This document shows positions 13,292-20,623 of a stretch of DNA of 20,623 bases, piece by piece. Source of the DNA: an uncultured Collinsella sp. GTDB lineage: Bacteria; Actinomycetota; Coriobacteriia; Coriobacteriales; Coriobacteriaceae. Made by a program: the position numbers and the translations under genes. The stretch is from assembly GCA_958405565.1 (NCBI GenBank), contig CATYEN010000044.1, positions 1-20,623 on the forward strand, in the 5' to 3' direction. A model generated the notes under the pieces. The model saw only the letters and a list, made by a program, of their open reading frames with translations. It ran no database searches and was not told where the DNA came from. The first letter of the stretch is position 1, and every line of letters starts with the position of its first letter.

Positions 13292-16200
13292 CTAGCGGGA
13301 CTCATCCGTTCCGGCTTCATCGGTGTCGCTACGCTCGAGTGCGGTGCGGCGGGCGCTGTAGGCGACGAGGCCGGCTCCAGCTGCGGCGAGTGCTGCTGCG
13401 GCTGCCGTCAGGGGGATGTTGCTGTCACCCGTTCCAGCAAGCGCGCCTGCTTTTCCAGAACGCTTGCCGTTGCTGCGGTCCTTGCCGCTGCCAGAGCCGC
13501 TTCCGCCGGAGCTGCCTCCCGTGCCGGAACCGCCGCCGCTCGAGCCGCCATCGCTGTCCACGGTCATCGGTGCGTCGTGGAGCCCCGCCGTATCCGCGTT
13601 GCTGCTTACGCCCACCAGCACCTCTGCACGTTCGCATGCCGCGTCGGGAATGTGGAGCTCGTGCAGTACGGCGCGCAGCGCGGAGTTTGCGCCCGGTCGA
13701 ATCTCTTCGAGCGTTACGGGGTCGAGCGCCACCAGGTCACGCGCCTTTGCGTAGAGCGTGACGCGTTTGCCCACCTCGTCGCTCCAGCTCTCCGGGATGG
13801 CAAAGCTCATGCGGAACTGTGCCGTGCAACCCGGTGCCAGAACGGCGTTGCCGTTGTCGGCAACCAGCGGGTGTGTCGCAAAACGTTCGCCCAACGCCTC
13901 GATCACGTACTTCACGTGTGCCATGTCGTTGGCCGATGTATCCTCGGCAAGCTCCGGATCGTGGATCGATGCCATGCGTGCGTTCGCGCCGAATCCGATG
14001 GAGGCGCTGGAGAACGGCTGGTTGGAGCCCTCTCGGTACAGATCGACTGTTCCTGCGGTCAGCAGCGTGTTGCCGTCATTTCGTACCGTTACCGTAAACG
14101 ACTCGCTTGCCGCTCCGGGTACCACGGCGCCCAGGTTGGCTATCGCGCCCAGTGGCGTGGCGCATGCCACCAAGGGCACTTCGATGCCGTGCAGTTCTGC
14201 CTTGCTCTGCTCGGCGCTCACGATGTGCGTGGCGAGCGCGGAGAGCATGCTTCCCGACGTCAAAAATGTCGTTATCTGATCGACGGGATGGTCCAGCTCG
14301 CACATCACGAACGGCTCCGTGAACAGATCGCCTGCCAAGGTGCTGGCGAAGATGCGGAAGTGCTTGCCCATCACTGCTACCGGGTTGCCTTCTTCGTCGT
14401 AGGTTTGTCCCACCTTGCCGTCGGTGTTCTCGACGTATAGCACGCATCTGCCGTTGTTGCTCATGCTAAACGATGCCGGGCCGCAGCCAGCTGCGCCCAC
14501 GGGCGTCGTTGCAAACGTCGATGCGCCTCGCGCCCAGGTAACATGCTGCAACTGCTCGTCGACGGTTGCCAAAAAGCCCGTGTGCTGCGGCCACGGCACC
14601 GCGTGGGGTACTGTGGCATCTGGCGGCATAACGCCCCAACCCGCGATGGACTGGCCGATCACGGCGTACGATGCGCAGCCACAACCGCTTGCAGTCTCGT
14701 ATGCGACGGGCACCACCATTTTGCCGTTGATATTCTCGGGCGCGCCCAGCTCGATGCTCGACGGCGCTTGCGGAAAGCGGAGAACCTGACGGAACGTGAG
14801 GCTGTCACCCGACAGATCTGACCACAGGGTAAAGCACTCGAGCGCGACCTCTGCCTCGGTGCCGAGCGCCTTTTCTGCGGTGGCTCCGCGGCGGTGGAGA
14901 TAGGCGCCCGACAGACGTCCGTCGACAAGCGTCTTGCCTACTGTGATACGCGGGCACTGCAGGCAATGGTAGCCATCCTCCTGCAGGCGGCCGCGCGAGA
15001 TGCTGCGCCACGACGTGTGCGATATCACGCGAACTCCGTCGTTGCTTATGCGCAGGCGCACAACGGACAGTATGCCGGATGTGCTCGCCGTATCGAACCG
15101 GGTTGCGTCGCCTTCGGGGCGCTCTCCCGAGACCAGCAATACGTAGGCGTCTTGGTTTTCTCTCCCGTCCGTATATTCCACCACGTCGAAGTCGTAATCG
15201 AACACGCCGTCGCGCTCCACGTCGCCCTCGCCAAAGCCCAGGGGGAAGTCGACCGGCATAGGAGCGGACCATGTGCCGTTTGTCTTCGTGTGTACCACCA
15301 AGCGCGAGCGGCCATCCTCGCCGTAGCGCACCGAAGCGATACGGAACAGGCATTCCACGCCGGCAATCATCGCTAACTTCATGTGGGCTTCGCTGAGCAC
15401 GCCAGTAAACAGCACGTTGTCGCTCGAGGGCTTTATACCGCCGCGCTCGTCCTCCGACACGCCGGCAGAATTGGCGTTTGGGTCCGCAATGGCATTCGTC
15501 GCCTGCCCGATGTAGGTGTACTCATACATCGGCGCGGCGTTTTCGTCATTCTCCATCAGAGCGTGGACGAAATGTTCGACCTGTCCCGTGTCAGCGCTCT
15601 CTGCATCCGCGTCGAGCTCAATACGCGTGACCGCCCGGTCCCAGTCACGCACGACCGGCGCGACGTTTACGGGGGTGGCTGCAACTTCGGCGCATGCGAG
15701 CAGCTCGGCATTGGTGACGATGGTGGCTGACGCGATAAACTGCGGTACACCACCTGCCTCGGCATTGCCGGTCGCGCCAAAGCAGGCATCCAGCGTATAA
15801 GGCGCATCTCCATCCAAGGCCAGCTCAGAGCGCTGGAGTACATACTGGTCGCCGTTGTTGACCGACATGTTCCACGAATCGAGAAGTGTGGGCCACGACC
15901 CCGACCAGGCCTTGGTGGTCCACTTGAACATGATGAACTGGAGTATCACGTCGACATCGACGTCGGCACCCACGCGCAGCCGCGGAAGCTGGTGGCCGTC
16001 TGCCTTCTCGTAGCCGATGAACAACGTGAGAGACGCGGCGCCGCGCACAGCGGACGAAGCGACGCCTGCAACGCCGGCTCCAAAGGTGACGGCAAGCCCG
16101 ATCTGGATGGTGAATGATCCCGACGTATTGGAATAGTCGAGCGAAATGTTTTTGAAGAACGCCGCGCCGCTGCCGTGTGTGTGGGCGCCTACCGCGAGCG

Positions 16201-17659
16201 CCAGCTTTGCCAACACCCAAGGATTGACGTTTAGGAAAAACGGCACCGGGCCCAAGGTGAACTGCTCGGTCCAGTTGAGGTCGGTTTTTACTTGGAAGAG
16301 GGCCTTAATATTGCCAAACGCCGGATCGTTGTTATTGCCCCAAGTTTTGCCAACCCAGTCGTAGGCGAGCGATCCGTACACCTGTGTTGCGATATCCATC
16401 GTGAATAGCAGCGTGCAATGGTGACGAAGGAGCTTGGTGTTTCTTGGGTCGGTGCCCGAGCCGGCGCTCATGTTCTTGTACTGGTTCCACTTTCCTTCCA
16501 TCTCGTCGAGGTAGCGGTTTGCCTGCTTGGCGCCCGACTCGCGCGGCGACTTCTTCCAGTATTCCGGATCAGGATTGCCCGAATCGTTCATGTAACTGAC
16601 TGGTTTGTATCCGCCGCCAAACAACACGTACCCGGCAAACGAGAAATCGAAGAGAATCGGAAACGTGGGCATCCAGCAGGTGAACTTGTTGCCGCCGATG
16701 CCGGGGAACGCCGCGGGGAAATCAAACGGAGTGATCTCTTGGTCCATGGTGGTGGGGATGATGGTCGTTGAGCCCGATTCTGCCTTTGAGGCCGGCGCGG
16801 TGGCAACGGCCATGGGGGAGGAGAGCGTGTAGGTTTTGCCCTGGTAGTCGAGCACAAAGCGAAGTTTACATCCTTCTTCCAAAAGGCCCGACGCCGCATC
16901 GAGGAACTTGTCTTCGAGCGTGAACATCGCCAGATTATCTGCGCCCGTTGCGCTGGCCTTGACCTGTCCAATCTGCGTGACGGTTTCGGATGAGCTGCCC
17001 GCGGCAGGCATCACTTTGTTGATGCGCAGCGTTGCCTGCCCACCCTGCGGTAGATGGGCCTGTACGGTAAAAGCATGCGTGTCGGGCTGCGCATTTGCTG
17101 CATCGTCTTTGGGCATCGCCATGAACGTGGCGTTGGCGTACTGGATGTCCCATTCGTCGAACGTAAGCTGGCGAAAGTACGGCTCCCCGTCGGAGAGCGG
17201 ACGCGTGGGCGCGGTAATGGCGGTACCGCCCTGGATACGCGCAAGGGGAATCTCGACATCGCGGTAGCCTGGCATGCTGATGGAGATGCCGCCGTTGAAG
17301 TCGTACGCGTCAAGGAGCGTCGCCTCGTCCACGTAGCCTTCCGAAAGCGGGGCAACCTCAAAGATGGCTGTACCCTCATCATCGGTTGTGGCGGTGAGCT
17401 GTTTGCCTGCGGCGTAGCGCGACGTCAGCGTGACCTGGGCGCCCACGATAGGGTTCATCTTGTTGGCGACGTCGACCACCACCACGCCGAACATGGTACG
17501 CGAGAGCACCAGGACCTTGAAGGGATCTTCTTCGTCGGCATAGGCTTCAGTGGGCGCGAACGGCAGTATGAAGGCGTTTGAGGTGCCCGGCACGCGCGGC
17601 AACATAATGCTCGCCAGCGAGGACGCTCCGGCAACAAGTAACGAACGGCGATCAAGCAT
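13292..17659 (-). CDS. Large secreted, cell-wall-anchored surface protein (LAGTG sorting signal)
   Basis: This 1455-residue protein has a Tat-like signal at its start (DRRSLLVAGA, hydrophobic stretch, probable cleavage after EAYA near residue 42). Next comes a carboxypeptidase-regulatory-like beta-sandwich (VVDVANKMNPIVGAQVTLTS, TTDDEGTAIFEV). A long central region has no domain I recognise, although stretches near 740-1100 read like beta-propeller blades. An extracellular-matrix-like beta domain (VVPGAASESFTVTVRNDGN) follows. The C-terminus has a Gly/Ser-rich linker, LAGTG (1407-1411), a hydrophobic helix and basic residues. LAxTG is the motif of class E sortases of Actinobacteria. No sortase is in the window. 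The ligand is unknown. GGGAG upstream supports ATG 17659. Confidence 0.8.
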   Translation of the reverse strand: MLDRRSLLVAGASSLASIMLPRVPGTSNAFILPFAPTEAYADEEDPFKVLVLSRTMFGVVVVDVANKMNPIVGAQVTLTSRYAAGKQLTATTDDEGTAIFEVAPLSEGYVDEATLLDAYDFNGGISISMPGYRDVEIPLARIQGGTAITAPTRPLSDGEPYFRQLTFDEWDIQYANATFMAMPKDDAANAQPDTHAFTVQAHLPQGGQATLRINKVMPAAGSSSETVTQIGQVKASATGADNLAMFTLEDKFLDAASGLLEEGCKLRFVLDYQGKTYTLSSPMAVATAPASKAESGSTTIIPTTMDQEITPFDFPAAFPGIGGNKFTCWMPTFPILFDFSFAGYVLFGGGYKPVSYMNDSGNPDPEYWKKSPRESGAKQANRYLDEMEGKWNQYKNMSAGSGTDPRNTKLLRHHCTLLFTMDIATQVYGSLAYDWVGKTWGNNNDPAFGNIKALFQVKTDLNWTEQFTLGPVPFFLNVNPWVLAKLALAVGAHTHGSGAAFFKNISLDYSNTSGSFTIQIGLAVTFGAGVAGVASSAVRGAASLTLFIGYEKADGHQLPRLRVGADVDVDVILQFIMFKWTTKAWSGSWPTLLDSWNMSVNNGDQYVLQRSELALDGDAPYTLDACFGATGNAEAGGVPQFIASATIVTNAELLACAEVAATPVNVAPVVRDWDRAVTRIELDADAESADTGQVEHFVHALMENDENAAPMYEYTYIGQATNAIADPNANSAGVSEDERGGIKPSSDNVLFTGVLSEAHMKLAMIAGVECLFRIASVRYGEDGRSRLVVHTKTNGTWSAPMPVDFPLGFGEGDVERDGVFDYDFDVVEYTDGRENQDAYVLLVSGERPEGDATRFDTASTSGILSVVRLRISNDGVRVISHTSWRSISRGRLQEDGYHCLQCPRITVGKTLVDGRLSGAYLHRRGATAEKALGTEAEVALECFTLWSDLSGDSLTFRQVLRFPQAPSSIELGAPENINGKMVVPVAYETASGCGCASYAVIGQSIAGWGVMPPDATVPHAVPWPQHTGFLATVDEQLQHVTWARGASTFATTPVGAAGCGPASFSMSNNGRCVLYVENTDGKVGQTYDEEGNPVAVMGKHFRIFASTLAGDLFTEPFVMCELDHPVDQITTFLTSGSMLSALATHIVSAEQSKAELHGIEVPLVACATPLGAIANLGAVVPGAASESFTVTVRNDGNTLLTAGTVDLYREGSNQPFSSASIGFGANARMASIHDPELAEDTSANDMAHVKYVIEALGERFATHPLVADNGNAVLAPGCTAQFRMSFAIPESWSDEVGKRVTLYAKARDLVALDPVTLEEIRPGANSALRAVLHELHIPDAACERAEVLVGVSSNADTAGLHDAPMTVDSDGGSSGGGSGTGGSSGGSGSGSGKDRSNGKRSGKAGALAGTGDSNIPLTAAAAALAAAGAGLVAYSARRTALERSDTDEAGTDESR

Positions 17660-17815
17660 CTTGGGCTCCCATCCCGCAAATATCGGTGGAAATAATCAAA
17701 TTATGCGAGAAGGTGTCCTGCGGCGGTAGTGCCGTTCGAGGGCCAAAATGTCCAATTTGAGCATGTTAAAACGGGCGGCGCTGGAATGCGTTCGATGCAC
17801 TTGGTAGCTTGGCTG

Positions 17816-18820
17816 CTAGCGCAGCATATGTGCGACCAACTCGGCGCGAGTTCCGATGCCAAGCTTTGCATACACACTGGACAGGCGGTTCTTTACGGTG
17901 CCCGGCGACACGCCCATATGGCGTGCGATTTCGGCGTTGGTCCATCCGCGACAGGCGAGCATGGCCATGGTGAACTCCGTGGTGGTGAGGTCGTCGGCCA
18001 CGTCTTCGCCCGAGTCGGGGTTGTGGATGCGTCGCCAGCCGTAGCTGAAGCGATACGTGATCTCGATGATACGTGCGAAATCGTCAGGGTATTGCGACTT
18101 TAGGCATGCCTCGATGAGTCCCTGCAAAAGGCCGTGGTGTTCGCCGATGAGCTCGATAAGGCCGTCGGGGCGCGCAATGTTCCAAGCAGCTCCGAAGTGC
18201 GTTTTTGCGGTGTCGATGTCCTTGAGGCTCATGCATGCCATGGAAGCTGCCAGGTGCAGGAACAGTTCCGAGATGGGATAACTCCCCTGTTTCATGATCA
18301 GGGCGTTTTCCGCCATGCCCAGGCTGCGGCCGTATTCGCCGTGCAGATATAAGGCGTGCGCCATCACGTAGCTGGCGAACAGGCGCAGGCCTTCGGGCAG
18401 ATGCGCCGCAAGTGGATAAAACTCTTCGGCGGAATACGGGGAAGGCAAGTGCAGCAGGACGCTCGCGGCCGAGGCGAACAGGATATGCATGGCGTGGACG
18501 GCGAGCGATTCTTCGTCGGTGGGCGCATCGAGAATGCCCGCAAGGCACCGGCGGGCGTCGGCGATACGGTTGAGCGACAGACTGGCGTATCCGCAGATAA
18601 AGCATGCGGAATAGCGCAGCGCGGGATTGGTGGCGTCAAGATAGGGGCGCGCCGTCTTGGCAGCGAGGGTGGCCTGTCCGCGAAAGTACAGCGCTTCTGC
18701 CGTGGCGATGGTGCGCGAATCGGGGTCGGAAATGCCTGCAACCGCAGCGTCAATCTGCCCCGGCACAAAGGCGGTGCACATCAACGGCATGGGAACGCGT
18801 GGGTAGCCATCGCAGTCCAT
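17816..18820 (-). CDS. LuxR-type transcriptional regulator with helical sensor region
   Basis: This 334-residue protein has a C-terminal GerE/LuxR helix-turn-helix (about 278-334): LTTTEFTMAMLACRGWTNAE, then IARHMGVSPGTVKNRLSSVY, then AKLGIGTRAELVAHML. The N-terminal ~270 residues are all-helical, Ala- and Leu-rich, with repeated short helix pairs as in TPR-type sensor regions (ALYLHGEYGRSLGMAENALI). There is no receiver domain or Asp phospho-site. The ATG at 18820 has GGGAG before it; a longer frame to 18937 lacks a site. It lies 156 bases upstream of the surface protein gene in the same direction, so may control it, but no binding site is visible. Signal unknown. Confidence 0.8.
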   Translation of the reverse strand: MDCDGYPRVPMPLMCTAFVPGQIDAAVAGISDPDSRTIATAEALYFRGQATLAAKTARPYLDATNPALRYSACFICGYASLSLNRIADARRCLAGILDAPTDEESLAVHAMHILFASAASVLLHLPSPYSAEEFYPLAAHLPEGLRLFASYVMAHALYLHGEYGRSLGMAENALIMKQGSYPISELFLHLAASMACMSLKDIDTAKTHFGAAWNIARPDGLIELIGEHHGLLQGLIEACLKSQYPDDFARIIEITYRFSYGWRRIHNPDSGEDVADDLTTTEFTMAMLACRGWTNAEIARHMGVSPGTVKNRLSSVYAKLGIGTRAELVAHMLR

Positions 18821-19068
18821 CTTCCATCTCCCAACAGCTGGCAACAATAGCAGCAATTGTACTCCTGCTGCTCGGGACTGGAATTTGTGGGTATCGCCTA
18901 CGATTATGCCGAACGTATAAAGGGAGGTCCCCGGCATCTGCCGCGTGTGCTACGACCTCACGCCGAAGCCCGTTGGCACCGTTGAGTGGGAGTAAGCTTC
19001 TACTCTTTTGGACGAATTGCATTGACAGGGAGGGGCCCCGCGCAAACGTGTGCGGGACCCCTTTCGTT
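18821..19068. other. Upstream region of the LuxR gene with a hairpin and a possible small plus-strand ORF
   Basis: On the plus strand a perfect Shine-Dalgarno (AAGGGAGGT, 18918-18926) precedes an open stretch reading ICRVCYDLTPKPVGTVEWE and ending in TAA at 18995. There is no ATG; GTG at about 18942 or a rare start would be needed. Downstream, at about 19032-19070, is a hairpin (GGGGCCCCGC/GCGGGACCCC type) with TTTCGTTTTA after it on the plus strand, arranged like a terminator for a plus-strand transcript. Nothing here is proven to be a gene. Confidence 0.3.
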
Positions 19069-19072
19069 TTAC
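19032..19072 (+). terminator. Rho-independent-type hairpin
   Basis: A GC-rich stem (GGGGcCCCGC with GCGGGaCCCC, loop around GCAAACGTGT) is followed by TTTCGTTTTA on the plus strand. It lies immediately downstream of the minus-strand kinase gene, but the U-tract faces the plus strand. It may still serve to end kinase transcription through the stem. Confidence 0.5.
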
Positions 19073-20220
19073 TGTTCGGTTAACGCTGCGGATCGTTTTG
19101 GAAGGCTTACGAGCATGGTGGTCCCGTTCTCGGAACTTGCTTCGACCTCTACAGCGCCACCGTGAAGCGCTGCGATCTCCCAAACGAGCGCTAGTCCGAG
19201 TCCTGCGCCGCCGTATGCCCTGCTGCGGGATTTGTCTAGACGAAAGAACGGCTGGAAGATGCTCTCACGGTACTGCTTGGGTATTCCCGGGCCCTCATCT
19301 TTGACTCGCAGGAGTACGTGGCTGTCGCTGTCGCTGATGGAGACGTTGACAGTCGAGCCGGAGCGGCTGTAACGGATGGCATTTTCGACCAGGTTAAACA
19401 CCAGCCGATAGAGGAGCGTGTCGCTCCCGATTACTAAAGCGTCTCCAGCACAATTGAGGGCTATGCCCTTATTTTCGGCAAGTGGCGCAAGGTCGGTGAG
19501 GACCTCTTCGGACAGGGGGCCGAGTTCAACAGCGTCCTCGCAAGGAACGCTGCGGAGCTCACTCATCTCGAGCAATACCTTGGCCATTCGAGACATGCGC
19601 TCGGTTTGTTCTTGTAGCAGACCGAGCAGCTCGGCTGTTTCGGGTTGTAAGTTGGAGTGCTCGGAGACAAACAGTTCAATCTGTGCCTGCATAAGGGCGA
19701 GCGGGGTGCGCAGCTCGTGTGCGGCGTTGCCGGTAAACTGACGCTGTGCAGAGAACCCTTCGCCAAGACGAGCGATCATGTCGTTGAAAGAGGCGCAGCA
19801 TCGTTGTAGCTCGGTGGGCACATCTTCATTGAGTCTGATTTCGCTTAGGTTGTCAGGCTGCACACGCTCAACCTGGGCTGCAAAAGCCCGTAGCGGTTTG
19901 AGCGCGCGGCCGCTCGCAAAGTATGCCAGCGCGCCGCCAAGGAGTGTGACTCCAGCCGTGATGTACCAGGCTGTCGTGCCAAAAGACTCCTGTGCGTCGT
20001 TTACGACGATCGTGACCTTTTCATCGAGGGTCGCTTTCGTTGGGTCGAACGCTTGGGGCGAATCTTCACCGGTTGCGTTAAAGGCCGAGATGTCACTGCC
20101 GATGGCATCCATGTAGCGCATACCCGTATAGCCGACCAGGCAGTTCGTCAGCACGCACGCCGCGCACGTCAGCAGTGCCGTCATGATCGTTATGCGCCAT
20201 TGCAGCGAAAGCCCTTTCAT
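19069..20220 (-). CDS. Two-component sensor histidine kinase
   Basis: This 383-residue kinase is membrane-bound: TM1 about 10-30, a short extracellular part of about 55 residues, TM2 about 84-103, a HAMP-like linker (RALKPLRAFAAQVERVQPDN), then HisKA with the phospho-acceptor His168 in AAHELRTPL. The ATPase has NLVENAIRYS (N box), DEGPGIP (G1), FQPFFRLD (F box) and GGAGLGLALV (G2). The start codon overlaps the response regulator stop (ATGA), so the two are translated together. The small extracellular domain has no recognisable sensor fold, so the stimulus is unknown. Confidence 0.88.
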   Translation of the reverse strand: MKGLSLQWRITIMTALLTCAACVLTNCLVGYTGMRYMDAIGSDISAFNATGEDSPQAFDPTKATLDEKVTIVVNDAQESFGTTAWYITAGVTLLGGALAYFASGRALKPLRAFAAQVERVQPDNLSEIRLNEDVPTELQRCCASFNDMIARLGEGFSAQRQFTGNAAHELRTPLALMQAQIELFVSEHSNLQPETAELLGLLQEQTERMSRMAKVLLEMSELRSVPCEDAVELGPLSEEVLTDLAPLAENKGIALNCAGDALVIGSDTLLYRLVFNLVENAIRYSRSGSTVNVSISDSDSHVLLRVKDEGPGIPKQYRESIFQPFFRLDKSRSRAYGGAGLGLALVWEIAALHGGAVEVEASSENGTTMLVSLPKRSAALTEQ

Positions 20221-20623
20221 TCGCCATCCTCCATAACGTAGCCCTCTCCAATCCGATTGCGAATCGGGTCGTATCCCAAAGCACTGCGTAGCTTTTTGCG
20301 GAGTGACGAGATATGAACGCGGGTTGCGTTGCTAAAGCTGTTCACGCTGCTATCCCAAACGTGCTCGATAAGCTCCTCTTGACTTACCGGACGCCCCTGA
20401 TGAAGCATCAAGTATTCCAAGATTCCCGTTTCCTTGCGCGTAAGAGATAAAGCCTCACTGTCCACGGAAGCGATGCGCGCCTTGGTGTCAAAGCGGAGCT
20501 TTCCGCAGGTTAAAACTATGTCGCTTTGTGTAAAGCGTCTGAGGGTAAGGCTGCGAATTCTTGCCGCAAGCTCGTCCAGATGAAACGGCTTGGTGAGGTA
20601 ATCGTTGGCGCCGGCATCGAGTC
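20217..20623 (-). CDS. OmpR/PhoB-family response regulator (5' part outside the window)
   Basis: The minus-strand frame runs in from the right edge with LDAGANDYLTKPFHLDELAA, the end of a receiver domain with the conserved Lys-Pro. A winged-helix DNA-binding domain follows (LTRKETGILEYLMLHQGRPV, SQEELIEHVWDSS, ATRVHISSLRKKLRSALG, IRNRIGEGYVM). The N-terminal part with the phospho-Asp lies beyond the window. It is paired with the kinase through a 4-base stop/start overlap. Confidence 0.88.
   Translation of the reverse strand, partial: LDAGANDYLTKPFHLDELAARIRSLTLRRFTQSDIVLTCGKLRFDTKARIASVDSEALSLTRKETGILEYLMLHQGRPVSQEELIEHVWDSSVNSFSNATRVHISSLRKKLRSALGYDPIRNRIGEGYVMEDGE

Noticed and set aside
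13577..14440. Plus-strand frames opposite the large surface protein
   Set aside because: Antisense shadows of a single long gene, with Cys/Arg-rich composition typical of reverse reading.
1..20623. CRISPR array, tRNA or rRNA gene, intact transposase or integrase
   Set aside because: I looked for regular spaced repeats, cloverleaf-like sequence ending in CCA, and DDE or tyrosine-recombinase motifs and saw none.

Overview
The window looks like a chromosomal segment of a human-gut Coriobacteriia, most likely Collinsella or a close relative. The basis is high-GC coding sequence, a Gram-positive gene style (strong Shine-Dalgarno sites, lipoprotein, cell-wall-anchored protein with an LAGTG motif) and the character of the proteins. 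The genus is an inference from protein flavour, not from a marker gene.

The left 5.8 kb is an accessory, partly decayed island. Bases 1-890 hold no gene I can defend. After that come a small charged protein on the minus strand, the 5'-truncated remnant of an XRE-type regulator, and two minus-strand transcription units that start from nearly identical promoters (231 bp duplicated, about 93% identical). The right unit (5138 down to 3046) carries two intact class I SAM methyltransferases, a membrane-segment fragment, an N-terminally shortened TcmP/LCM-type O-methyltransferase and a 38-codon tail ORF. The left unit (2705 down to 1807) begins with a truncated copy of the first methyltransferase and continues, by a GTGA overlap, into a protein resembling L-2-amino-thiazoline-4-carboxylate hydrolase. 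Both promoters carry a sequence matching 17/19 or 16/19 bases of the DtxR/IdeR iron-box consensus. This suggests an iron-controlled small-molecule tailoring or thiazoline-processing locus that has been duplicated and rearranged. A 93-bp hairpin repeat (891-983 and 3006-3098) also marks the island.

From 5.8 kb on, the window is ordinary, dense chromosome: an iron-sulfur flavoprotein-type reductase (plus strand) ending at a strong hairpin shared with a convergent two-gene operon for a divergent type II topoisomerase (parE-like then parC-like, minus strand). A LexA-like palindrome sits upstream of that operon. Next are a DUF5067-like lipoprotein and an XRE regulator/membrane protein pair whose promoter is surrounded by four TGACAGA-type boxes, both on the plus strand.

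The right third is on the minus strand: a 1455-residue secreted surface protein (Tat-like signal, Gly/Ser-rich stalk, LAGTG sorting signal), a LuxR-type regulator just upstream of it, and an OmpR-family response regulator/sensor kinase pair. The response regulator runs off the right edge.
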